15,743 nucleotides of DNA from assembly GCA_041687755.1 (NCBI GenBank), contig JBDNJM010000079.1, forward strand, positions 1 through 15,743, given 5' to 3'. Below, piece after piece: positions 7,261-14,226 of this stretch. The first letter of the stretch is position 1; every line of letters starts with the position of its first letter. This DNA is from JBDNJM01 sp041687755. GTDB lineage: Bacteria; Planctomycetota; UBA1135; GCA-002686595. The position numbers and the translations under genes were made by a program. The notes under the pieces were generated by a model. The model did no database searches, was not told the DNA's origin, and was given only the letters and a program-made list of their open reading frames with translations.

Positions 7261-8358
7261 GTGGCATCCGCCGAACACACGATCCCGCTGCAATCGAACG
7301 ACGAGGCGATCCTCGTCCTCGGGCCCTACGACCGCTACGCGAAGCTCCTGCGCCAGAGCCTCGAGATCGAGCTCTACACGCGCGGAGGGAACCTCCGGCT
7401 CGAGGGGGCTGAGCGAGACGTGGAGACGGCGGCGCAGCGGATCGAGCACCTGCTGGGCAAGCATCGCAAGGGTCGCGAACTCGAGCCGCGCGAGATCGAG
7501 GCGATCCTGACCCCGTCTGCGGGTTCGCCCCGCGACGCGGCCCGGCGTCCGGGCGACGGGCCCCCGCGACGACCCGATTCGCGCGGCGGGTCTGCGGGCT
7601 CCGACGAGGGGTACAGCCGCACGCCGAGCGGGCCAAACCGGCGGATGATCGACGCGCGCGCTAAGGGCCTCATCGGTTCACTGCGCCCGCGTGCGATCGA
7701 GCCGCGCTCCCAGAACCAGCGGCGCTATCTCGAGGCCATCGAGAACCACAGCCTGGTGTTTGGTGCCGGTGCCGCGGGCACGGGCAAGACCTACCTGGCG
7801 GCGGCCGCAGCGATCCGCGCGCTGCGTTCAGGCCTCGTGCGGCGCCTCATTATCACGCGCCCCGTCGTCGAGGCGGGGGAGCGGCTCGGGTTCCTGCCCG
7901 GCGATCTCCAGGCCAAGCTCGATCCGTACATGCGCCCGATCTACGACGCGCTCTACGAGATTGTATCCTTCGAAGAAATTCAGCACCTGGAGGAGATGGG
8001 CGTGATCGAAATCGCGCCGCTCGCCTACATGCGCGGCCGGACCCTGAGCCATGCGTTCGTGCTTCTGGACGAGGCCCAGAACGCGACCATCGGACAGATG
8101 AAGATGTTCCTGACGCGCCTCGGTGAAGGCTCGCGCATGGTCGTTACGGGCGACCCGCTGCAGACCGACCTGGAGTCGCAAAAGCGCTCGGGGCTGCCGG
8201 ACGCCATTCGCCGCATGCGCGGGTTCGCGGGCATCTCGGTGGTCGAGTTCTCGAGTCGCGACATCGTGCGTCACCCGCTGGTCGAGCAGATCGTGCGGGC
8301 GTACGACGGTCGACCGGAGGCCGGCGACGGGGCGGACGAGGTCGGCGAGCAGGCGTGA
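7261..8358 (+). CDS. phoH: PhoH-family ATPase (YbeZ-like)
   Basis: A cytoplasmic PhoH/YbeZ-type P-loop ATPase, commonly paired with YbeY and linked to RNA metabolism; its exact activity is not settled in the family. The N-terminal 75 residues resemble the small KH-like domain found before the ATPase core. A Gly/Arg/Pro-rich linker (about 85-130) follows. The core has Walker A GAGAAGTGKT (168-177), the family block RPVVEAGERLGFLPGD (from 200), and Walker B with Asp270-Glu271 followed by AQN. The length of 365 residues is slightly above the usual 310-350, mostly from the linker. GTG 7261 is the chosen start; its leader is C-rich and lacks a Shine-Dalgarno motif. The stop overlaps the ybeY start by 4 nt (GTGA). 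Confidence 0.94.
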   Translation: MASAEHTIPLQSNDEAILVLGPYDRYAKLLRQSLEIELYTRGGNLRLEGAERDVETAAQRIEHLLGKHRKGRELEPREIEAILTPSAGSPRDAARRPGDGPPRRPDSRGGSAGSDEGYSRTPSGPNRRMIDARAKGLIGSLRPRAIEPRSQNQRRYLEAIENHSLVFGAGAAGTGKTYLAAAAAIRALRSGLVRRLIITRPVVEAGERLGFLPGDLQAKLDPYMRPIYDALYEIVSFEEIQHLEEMGVIEIAPLAYMRGRTLSHAFVLLDEAQNATIGQMKMFLTRLGEGSRMVVTGDPLQTDLESQKRSGLPDAIRRMRGFAGISVVEFSSRDIVRHPLVEQIVRAYDGRPEAGDGADEVGEQA

Positions 8359-8837
8359 ACCCCGGTGACGGACTCGGGAGCCAGGTGCCGGTGCACCTGG
8401 AGCCGGGGCTGACCCAGGCCCTCGAGCCGCTGGTCCCCGACCTGCAGCGGGCGATCGCTGCGGCCCTGGAGCACGGCGGGTTCGGGGGCCGCGAGGTCAG
8501 TCTCGCGGTGGTGTCGGACGCGACCCTGGCCGAGTTGCACGGGCGCTGCCTTGGCGATTCTGCGGCGACCGACGTGATGAGCTTCGAGCTGGGCGACGAC
8601 GACGAGGGGCCGTTCGGCGAGGTCGTGGTCTCCGCGGATTTTGCGGAGCGGGTTGCGGCGCAGCGGAGCGTTGAATTCTTCCGGGAGCTGTGCCTGTACG
8701 CGGTGCACGGGGCGCTGCACCTGTGCGGCTTCGACGACCACGACCCAGAGGAGCGCGCCGCTATGCGGGTTGCGGAGGGTGCAGTGATGGGGGCCTTGGG
8801 GTTCGCCGAAGACCGGCTGCCGCACGACTCGGCTTGA
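8355..8837 (+). CDS. ybeY: Endoribonuclease YbeY (rRNA maturation factor)
   Basis: YbeY is a zinc-dependent endoribonuclease involved in 16S rRNA 3'-end maturation and ribosome quality control. The 160-residue product carries the substrate-pocket segment TDVMSF (72-77) and the zinc motif around HGALHLCGFDDH (118-129). His118 and His122 keep the normal spacing, but the third His (129) is one residue later than in the classic HxxxHxxxxxH arrangement because of an extra Asp. I believe such a GxDD variant occurs in some lineages. GTG 8355 overlaps the phoH stop, so the pair is probably translationally coupled. No gene follows on this strand for 517 nt. Confidence 0.93.
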   Translation: MNPGDGLGSQVPVHLEPGLTQALEPLVPDLQRAIAAALEHGGFGGREVSLAVVSDATLAELHGRCLGDSAATDVMSFELGDDDEGPFGEVVVSADFAERVAAQRSVEFFRELCLYAVHGALHLCGFDDHDPEERAAMRVAEGAVMGALGFAEDRLPHDSA

Positions 8838-9354
8838 CCCGCCCCAAGCTTGGCGTTGCTCGAGTGAGGCGCCTCTCAGATTCCCTTGGGCCGCATGTCT
8901 CGGGGCGTTGAAGCGCTGCTCCGCTTAGGCGCTTTCGCTCCAGATTCCACCGCGTGGGGTCCGCGGGGCTGCGCAAGAACTCTCGATCCCTGCACGATCT
9001 GGCTCCGGCGGGGTGCCGTCGATGGCCAACGGGGAAGGATGCGAAACAAGGGACAGCACCAGGTGGTTGCGACGCCAGAATAGCGTCTGCGCGTGCTACA
9101 GGCTGGGCGAGTGCGCAACGGACGGGCGTGCACGCGTGCGCGTGAGCATCACGCTTCGTGGGGTGTGCAGCGGCGCAGGGTCGTGTCGGATCGCGCGCAC
9201 ACACGAGTTCTTGCAGGGTGATCGACACGCGTGAGAGGACTCGTTGGACGCTGCGCATCGACGCGCGACGGGTCATGTGCGGGAAGTGCGAGGTTCGAAC
9301 GAAGCGAAAGTCGCTTGCATCCCCTGTCGCGAACACGTCTTCTGGTGAATATCA
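8838..9354. other. 517-nt gap between ybeY and the sigma factor
   Basis: No credible protein is visible: the short frames are Arg-rich with no family features. Small structures are present. CCAAGCTTGG (8844-8853) and GAGGCGCCTC (8866-8875) are palindromes soon after the ybeY stop. AAGCGC (8911-8916) pairs with GCGCTT (8929-8934), AAGCGA (9302-9307) pairs with TCGCTT (9311-9316), and GTTCGAAC (9293-9300) is a palindrome. None has a proper T-run. The stretch must contain the end of the ybeY transcript and the promoter of the sigma gene, but I cannot place a convincing -35/-10 pair. Confidence 0.5.
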
Positions 9355-10554
9355 ATGTGCTGCGGCAGCGCTCGTCGCGCGCCGTGCGCACGCCCGACCT
9401 TGCACGAAATCATCGCAACGACCCGAACGCGCGCCACCTCTGCCCCAAAGAGCAAGGTGACGAAGGCGCCCGCTGAAAAGGCTCTGGCCCCGAAGCCGGG
9501 CCGGGTCAAACGGCGACGGTCGGATGCGGACGACGCAGCCCGCGGACGGGGCGGAGGCGGGTCGGAGGCAGCAGCGGGGAAACGCGGCGACAAGCGTTCG
9601 GGTGCCGAGGTGGAAGGGAGTCAGCCCCGGGACGGTAAACCCCGGGACGGTAAACCCCAGGACGGTAAACCCCAGGACGGTAAACCCCAGGACGGTGAGC
9701 TTCAGGGTGGTGAAGCGAGGCGAGCTGGAGGGAGCGAGGTCGGTCCCGTGACGGTGCCTCAGGAGGCGCCTCAGGAGTTGAACGCCGAGCAGCTCGCGGA
9801 GGTCGACGAGCGCTTCGCTCACCAGACCCTGTGGTCCGCTCACTTCCACGCGCCGACCGATGCGACACGCAACGCGCTGGTGGAGGCCTATCAGGACCTA
9901 GTGGAGGAGATCGTGCGGCGCTTCGCGCGGCGGCTCCCGCGGAGCGTGGACACCCAGGATCTGGTGACGGCGGGTTGTGTGGGTCTGATGGCCGCCGTTA
10001 CGGGCTTCGACCCCGGGCGGGGCGTCTGCTTCAGCGCCTACAGCCGCCGGCGAGTGCGCGGCGCCCTGTTGGACGAGCTGCGCCAGCAGGACTGGTTGCC
10101 GCGCACGGTGCGCCAGCGGATCGAGCTGCACAAGCGCACGATCGAAGCGCTCTCGGCGAGCACCGGGCGCGTGCCCTTAGATCGCGAGGTCGCCGACGCG
10201 ATGGGTATCCAGCGCGAGGAATACGGCGTGCTGTTCGGCACGACGCTGCCGGGCGGACCTCAGGTTCCGCGTCACGACAGTCACGACGAAGTGGCCGCCG
10301 CGCTTGAGGTGGTGCCGGACACGCGGCACGAGGCGCCCGGCGTGCAGCTTGGGCGCGACGAGTTGCTCGAGCTGGTCGCGGACCGATTGACGGAGCAGGA
10401 GTACCGGGTGGTGTACCTGAAGTACTGGGAGGAACTGCCGATGCGCGAGATCGGCCAGTTGATCGGCCTGTCGGAATCGCGCGTGTGCAAGATCCACATG
10501 GCGCTGATCGAGCGCCTGCGCGAGCGCTTGCACGGGCACACGAACGCGTCCTGA
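9355..10554 (+). CDS. FliA/WhiG-family sigma-70 factor with long N-terminal extension
   Basis: An alternative sigma factor that directs RNA polymerase to a gene subset; the family controls motility, sporulation or stress regulons. Region 2 spans about 159-240 (LWSAHF start, DTQDLVTAGCVGLMAAV, FDPGRGVCFSAYSRRRVRGALLDELR, then DWLPRTVRQR), the typical FliA/WhiG layout. A region 3-like helix pair follows (GRVPLDREVADAMGI). Region 4 is about 345-390 (LTEQEYRVVYLKYWEELPMREIGQLIGLSESRVCKIH). About 158 residues precede region 2; they are Lys/Arg/Gly-rich, probably disordered, and contain the PQDGK repeat (91-120). Related factors are usually near 240-260 residues. The start is uncertain: ATG 9355 has no Shine-Dalgarno motif, and GTG 9457 (residue 35) is an alternative. 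No flagellar, anti-sigma or Rsb-like gene adjoins it, so its regulon cannot be named. Confidence 0.88.
   Translation: MCCGSARRAPCARPTLHEIIATTRTRATSAPKSKVTKAPAEKALAPKPGRVKRRRSDADDAARGRGGGGSEAAAGKRGDKRSGAEVEGSQPRDGKPRDGKPQDGKPQDGKPQDGELQGGEARRAGGSEVGPVTVPQEAPQELNAEQLAEVDERFAHQTLWSAHFHAPTDATRNALVEAYQDLVEEIVRRFARRLPRSVDTQDLVTAGCVGLMAAVTGFDPGRGVCFSAYSRRRVRGALLDELRQQDWLPRTVRQRIELHKRTIEALSASTGRVPLDREVADAMGIQREEYGVLFGTTLPGGPQVPRHDSHDEVAAALEVVPDTRHEAPGVQLGRDELLELVADRLTEQEYRVVYLKYWEELPMREIGQLIGLSESRVCKIHMALIERLRERLHGHTNAS
9625..9714 (+). repeat. 15-nt tandem repeat within the sigma-factor gene
   Basis: The unit CCCCRGGACGGTAAA starts at 9625, 9640, 9655 and 9670. A fifth copy (9685) differs only at its end, and a sixth (9700) is degenerate. 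Each unit encodes P-(R/Q)-D-G-K, so changes in copy number keep the frame. Near identity at synonymous positions indicates recent expansion rather than selection on the peptide alone. Confidence 0.92.
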
Positions 10555-10660
10555 ACCGGTACGGGTTGCCTCGGATCGCGGCCCAGTTTTCGAGACGGCT
10601 GCCGCCGGGTTCGGTTCGGAGCCTGGGGAACGACGCTTCCGAGCGCGAGGGGGGAAAAGG

Positions 10661-10693
10661 GCGAGGGCACGAAGCGCGGCTTCGTGCCCTCGC
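10661..10693. terminator. Perfect 15-bp hairpin downstream of the sigma gene
   Basis: GCGAGGGCACGAAGC (10661-10675) and its exact reverse complement (10679-10693) enclose a 3-nt loop. It begins 106 nt after the sigma-factor stop. There is no T-run on the plus strand; on the minus strand the stem is followed by CCTTTTCCCCCC, a weak T-tract. It could be a terminator or an mRNA 3'-end stabiliser. Confidence 0.5.
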
Positions 10694-10810
10694 GGTCCCG
10701 CCCGGCAGCGACCCGAAGGTCACCGCTGGTGTCGCGCATCTACCCCGGCCCGAAGGCCGGCCGATGCTCCCCATGCGACGGTCGCGCTTCGCAGCGCGGA
10801 CCCAAGCGGG

Positions 10811-10858
10811 AGCGAATCGTCGGTCGGGTCCCCATCCTCCCGACGATCGGCTTTCTCT
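10811..10858 (+). terminator. Terminator-like hairpin with trailing pyrimidine tract
   Basis: ATCGTCGG (10816-10823) pairs perfectly with CCGACGAT (10840-10847), and AGC with GCT extends the stem across a small internal loop. CTTTCTCTCTCC follows. It resembles an intrinsic terminator with an interrupted U-tract. The transcript it would end is unknown, since the sigma gene stops about 260 nt upstream. Confidence 0.35.
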
Positions 10859-11131
10859 CTCCTGTCGTGCGTCGGCGCGTGTCCCCACACCCACCGGCGT
10901 ACTCTTGTTCGAGCGGCCGCTTGCGCGACGGCTCGGTTCGTTGCAACGACGGAGCTCAGCCCCACCGTCCGTTCTTCGATCGACCGCACGAGGTGCCGAT
11001 CCGTTCCCATACCTGCCGAAGTTGGTGCTTCAGCGTTCCCGTCTTCAACTAGCTCCCGGAGCCTCGAGTTCCGCTGACTTCCTCCAGGCCGCGATCCGCT
11101 GACCAGCCCCCCCGGCGGGAGGGGGGGGCGT

Positions 11132-11155
11132 CCCGCCGCCAGCGATGGCGGCGGG
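11132..11155. other. 10-bp hairpin capped by a GCGA tetraloop
   Basis: CCCGCCGCCA (11132-11141) and TGGCGGCGGG (11146-11155) form a perfect stem around GCGA, a GNRA-type tetraloop, which is typical of folded RNA. An overlapping alternative pairs GGCGGGA (11114-11120) with TCCCGCC, next to long C and G runs. There is no T-run after it. Confidence 0.45.
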
Positions 11156-11812
11156 TACACCGATCTCCCAAGAGGAGCATCTCTCGAAACCGTGGCCTGG
11201 GGGGCAGGGGCCCCCCATGGCATCGCCTTTCCGACTCGTCAGTCCAAAGAGTTGCGTTCGGCGGCCGAGGCAGCCCCCAGGGGGCTCTCGGCTTTGCGTC
11301 CCAGCCTCGCGGCTGGTTTGCCCTTCTCGCTGCTCATCTTCGAGGCGGCGGAAACCTACCCCGGTTTCGGCGAAAGGCAAATCGAGCTGGGTAAGTCCTC
11401 AGGCTCGGGGGCGGGGGGTCGCTGCGCGGGCCGGACTTAGGGCGGAGGACGGTCTCTCGGATTCGGCGGCTGGGGGGCGCCTTCCGGCCGGAATCGACAG
11501 CTTGGGGGCGATCCGAGGAGCTGGACCGCCCCCGAATGGGTCCTGGATTCCGGGTGGGACGCTCGGCTCGCTCCCATGCCGGCCTGGTGGCCGGGGAGCT
11601 TGAGAGCGCCCCGCGCTGTGGTCCCCTTGGCGGCGGCAACCTCCTACAGTGCCGCAGGTTGGCGACGCCGACCGATGGGGGAACGCCACCGACGCAGGCC
11701 AGCCCGGGACGGGCGCAACCCGACGGGGGGCGCCAGGGATGGGCCTCTGGCGGCAGGAGCTCCTCCGTGCGGCTTGTGGCCCGCGACCCCTGCTCCTAGC
11801 CTCGGCGGCCTG

Positions 11813-12181
11813 ATGTCGGAGCTTCCCGAGCGATTAAGAGAGCACCTGCTCCACCCATCCGCGTCGGCCGAGGTGCCCGCGGGCGTGCCCGTGGGCCACG
11901 GCGAGGGCGCCAACGCGGCCTGCGGCGATGTGCTGCACCTGCGGGTCTGGCGCGCCGGCGGAGGTCTGCGGGCGAGCTTTCGGGCCAGCGCGTGCTCGGG
12001 CGTGATGGCCTGCGCCTCGTTGCTCTGCGAGCTGTTGGAGGGGGCGACCGAGCCGTTGGACCTCGACCTCGCCAGGGCTGTGGAAGAGCGCGGCGGGCTG
12101 CCGCGCAGCCGGGCACACTCCGTGCGCGTGTGCGAGCGAGCGCTGGAGCAGGCCCTGCGGGAGCTCGGACCGGCCGCGTAG
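11813..12181 (+). CDS. NifU/IscU-like Fe-S cluster scaffold protein
   Basis: A 122-residue protein matching the NifU N-terminal (IscU/SufU) fold, on which Fe-S clusters are assembled before transfer to apoproteins. The three conserved cysteines are present: Cys37 in AACGD, with Asp39 as in IscU; Cys61 in the segment that usually reads GC; and Cys107 near the C-terminus, in RVCERAL. The His often found just before the last Cys is Val here. Extra cysteines at 67 and 72 are unusual. The product is slightly short and lacks the typical N-terminal HxxNPRN segment in clear form. ATG 11813 starts a compact domain; the frame is open further upstream, but those residues look non-coding. No cysteine desulfurase or suf/isc genes adjoin it. 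It converges on kdsA with an 81-nt gap that lacks a clear terminator. Confidence 0.75.
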   Translation: MSELPERLREHLLHPSASAEVPAGVPVGHGEGANAACGDVLHLRVWRAGGGLRASFRASACSGVMACASLLCELLEGATEPLDLDLARAVEERGGLPRSRAHSVRVCERALEQALRELGPAA

Positions 12182-12262
12182 AGGAGAGCGCCCCAGGATC
12201 GGATCGGGAGCTCGGTCGGGAAACAAGTTTCGGTGCCGCCTCTGACGCTCTGACGCCCCGGA

Positions 12263-13093
12263 TCAGCCCGCGAACTCTTGGGCGGTGCGGTGGGCGGCCA
12301 GCACGGAGGCGAGCACGCCGGGAAAGTCCTCGAGCCGGACCATGTTCGCCCCGTCGGACGGGGAGCTCTCCGGATCCGGGTGGACCTCGAAGAAGAAGCC
12401 GTCCACGAGCCCCGTCGCCGCCGCGGCGCGCGCCAGCAGCGGGACGCGCGTGCGGTCGCCCCCGGTGCGCCCGTCTGCGCCGCCGGGTTGCTGCACCGAA
12501 TGGGTCGCGTCGAACACGATCGGGGCCTCGGTCTTCGCGAGGTCGGCGAACCCGGCCATGTCCACGACGAGTCGGCCGTAGCCGAAGCATGCGCCGCGCT
12601 CGGTGACCGTGACTTTGGCACAGCCGGCGTCGCGCAGCTTGTTGGCGACGTGGACCATGTCCCAGGGGGCGAGAAACTGGCCCTTCTTGACGTTCACGGC
12701 GGCGCCCGATTCTGCGGCGGCCACGAGCAGGTCGGTTTGGCGGCAGAGGAAGGCTGGGATCTGGAGCAGCTGCACGGCCTGGGCGGCGCGGGCGCACTGC
12801 TCGGGCAGGTGCACGTCCGTTACGGTCGGCAGGCCGGTGGTCTCGTGGATCGCCTGCAGCCAGTCCAGGCCCTCTTCGAGGCCCGGGCCGCGGCCGGAGT
12901 CCAGCCGCGTGCGGTTGGCCTTGTCGAAGCTGGCCTTGAACACGAGCGGCAGCTCGTGGCTCGCCGCCAGATCGGCGAGCCGCCGGGCGATGTCGAGGGC
13001 GAGTTCGCGTCGCTCGAGCACGCAGGGACCGGCGAGGACGAAGGGCTGGCCGCCGCCGAGAGTGCGGCCGTCGAGCTCAATGGCGGGCTTCAT
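12263..13093 (-). CDS. kdsA: 3-deoxy-8-phosphooctulonate (Kdo-8-P) synthase
   Basis: KdsA condenses phosphoenolpyruvate with arabinose 5-phosphate to Kdo 8-phosphate, the precursor of the Kdo of lipopolysaccharide inner core. The 276-residue protein has the family landmarks FVLAGPCVLE (18-27), FKASFDKANR (52-61), TDVH (92-95), IPAFLCRQTDLL (112-123), NVKKGQFLAPWD (134-145) and FDATHSVQQPGG (194-205), and ends with FEVHPDPE and SDGAN. Cys24, His198, Glu236 and Asp247 match the ligands of the metal-dependent class; the metal-independent E. coli type has Asn at the Cys position. ATG at 13093 on the minus strand gives a normal N-terminus, while the longer frame would add Arg/Pro-rich residues. 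The lipid-kinase gene lies 168 nt upstream on the same strand. No other Kdo genes are in the window. Confidence 0.95.
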   Translation of the reverse strand: MKPAIELDGRTLGGGQPFVLAGPCVLERRELALDIARRLADLAASHELPLVFKASFDKANRTRLDSGRGPGLEEGLDWLQAIHETTGLPTVTDVHLPEQCARAAQAVQLLQIPAFLCRQTDLLVAAAESGAAVNVKKGQFLAPWDMVHVANKLRDAGCAKVTVTERGACFGYGRLVVDMAGFADLAKTEAPIVFDATHSVQQPGGADGRTGGDRTRVPLLARAAAATGLVDGFFFEVHPDPESSPSDGANMVRLEDFPGVLASVLAAHRTAQEFAG

Positions 13094-13261
13094 GGGACCA
13101 GTCTCGCCGCTGGGGAGCCCCGGCACAAACCCGGCCGGGGACAATCGAGTCGAAGGGGGGGCGCAGGGCGCCGCGCGAGCGCCGGGACGCCGCCGCGGCC
13201 GGGGCACGTCGGCGCCCCCGGCGGATCGCCGTCGACGCGATCGAGGGGCGTCCCTCGGTTG

Positions 13262-14158
13262 CTACGGAACGGCGATGCGGAAGCGGTTCGGGCTCATCGC
13301 GATTTCCAGGTCGCTGGAGTGCCCCCCGAGGTCGCCGTCGACCTGGTAGGCGACGGGCTGCGCGGATCGCACGGCCACGCGCTCGGCCTGCCAGAACTCC
13401 GCCCGGCGGCCGGGCAGCAGACGCAGCACGCCGGCGAGTCCGAGCCGAGCCAGCCCGATCAGTCCTGCGCCGCGGACCGCGTAGACCTCGAGCTGGCCGT
13501 CGTCGCGCCGGCTCTTGGGTGAGAGCTGGAACACGGCGCCGTACTCGCGCAGGTTCGAGACGAGCACGAATCCGAAGGTGCCCTCGATCGCCTCGCCGTC
13601 GACTTCGAGACTCAGGCTTGGTGCGCGGTAGCGCCTGAGGACGCGAAGACCGGCGGTCACGTAGTTGAGCTTGCGGATGGGCCCGTCGCGGCGCGCTTCC
13701 ACCTCGGCCACGGCCATGCCGTCGAAGCCTATGCCGGTGCACAGGAAGCAGAGGCGCCCGCCCGCGCGAGCGGTGTCGAGCCAGGTCGTGCGGCCGCGCT
13801 TTAGCATGTCAAGGATCCGGTCCGGCTTGCGCGGGAGGCCGAGCTCCTTGGCGAGGACGTTGGCCGTGCCCATGGGCGACTGGGCCACGACGACATCTCG
13901 CTGGCCGAGGCCTTCGAGGACCTCGGAGAGCGTGCCGTCGCCACCGACCGAGACGACGAGGTCGGTGGTCGCGTCGCTCGCCGCGACGCGGTCGTGGGCG
14001 CAGCGGCGCGACGTGGTGAGGTGCAGGTCGACCTGGTTGGCGATCCGCTCGAGGCCCGCGGCCAGCGCTTCGGCGCGCGCGCGCCCCTTGCCGCGACCGG
14101 CCCAGGGGTTCGCCACCACGAGGGCGCGGGCGTAGCGACGGGGGGCGGGATTCGACAT
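13262..14158 (-). CDS. Diacylglycerol kinase-family lipid kinase
   Basis: A 298-residue soluble lipid kinase of the DAGK catalytic family (YegS/DgkB-like), which phosphorylates diacylglycerol or a related lipid with ATP. It has the N-terminal NPWAGRGKG loop (17-25), the nucleotide-binding GGDGT (72-76) followed by SEVLEGL, then SPMGTANVLAKELGLP (94-109) and GIGFDG (142-147). A beta-rich C-terminal domain ends in YQVDGD and a short tail, as in the family. The exact substrate (diacylglycerol, sphingoid base or other) cannot be read from sequence. ATG at 14158 on the minus strand begins the conserved domain; the frame continues upstream through the 15-nt repeat, but those residues are low-complexity. 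The leader is C-rich with no Shine-Dalgarno motif. It could be co-transcribed with kdsA, and it diverges from the RmlD-like gene. Confidence 0.87.
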   Translation of the reverse strand: MSNPAPRRYARALVVANPWAGRGKGRARAEALAAGLERIANQVDLHLTTSRRCAHDRVAASDATTDLVVSVGGDGTLSEVLEGLGQRDVVVAQSPMGTANVLAKELGLPRKPDRILDMLKRGRTTWLDTARAGGRLCFLCTGIGFDGMAVAEVEARRDGPIRKLNYVTAGLRVLRRYRAPSLSLEVDGEAIEGTFGFVLVSNLREYGAVFQLSPKSRRDDGQLEVYAVRGAGLIGLARLGLAGVLRLLPGRRAEFWQAERVAVRSAQPVAYQVDGDLGGHSSDLEIAMSPNRFRIAVP

Positions 14159-14226
14159 GGGGGGAGCGACCGAGTCTCCGGCCGGGCGCTGAGGTCGGGC
14201 GCTCGGCGGCCCTGCCCCAGAAATGC

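Larger units (their letters stand above)
10555..11812. other. 1.26-kb hairpin-rich region without a credible gene
   Basis: Open frames are present on both strands but all look like shadows: Arg/Pro/Gly/Ser-rich, with no hydrophobic cores and no family motifs. What stands out is the density of perfect inverted repeats. They include CCGGCC-CGAA-GGCCGG (10745-10760), CGTTGCAACG (10939-10948), TGGGGGGC-AGGG-GCCCCCCA (11198-11217), GAAACC-TACCCC-GGTTTC, CCAGCC-TCGC-GGCTGG, TTCCGGCCGGAA (11482-11493), GGGGGCG pairing with CGCCCCC (11504-11533) and CCGGCC-TGGT-GGCCGG (11579-11594). Three others are listed separately. I could not match the stretch to RNase P RNA, tmRNA, SRP RNA or a riboswitch. It may hold one or more structured RNAs or be decayed sequence. 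Confidence 0.5.

Noticed and set aside
9293..9316. GTTCGAA resembling a tRNA T-loop
   Set aside because: Flanking bases do not form a T-stem, and no acceptor, anticodon or CCA-proximal arms are present.
9625..9714. Short regular repeats as a possible CRISPR array
   Set aside because: Units are contiguous 15-mers without spacers and lie inside a coding frame; no cas genes are present.
11386..11415. GTAAGTCC followed by CAGGCTCG, faintly like the RNase P RNA P4 core
   Set aside because: The conserved GAGGAAAGTCC core is not matched and no partner ACAGAAACC-like strand is found downstream.
11455..11500. GGATTCGG and GGAATCGACAG, reminiscent of the tmRNA 5' end
   Set aside because: There is no tRNA-like 3' half with GTTCGA and CCA, and no recognisable tag frame.
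11145..11603. 152-codon plus-strand frame in the hairpin-rich gap
   Set aside because: Its residues are Pro/Gly/Arg/Ser-rich with no secondary-structure pattern, and the DNA is crossed by perfect hairpins; it does not look translated.
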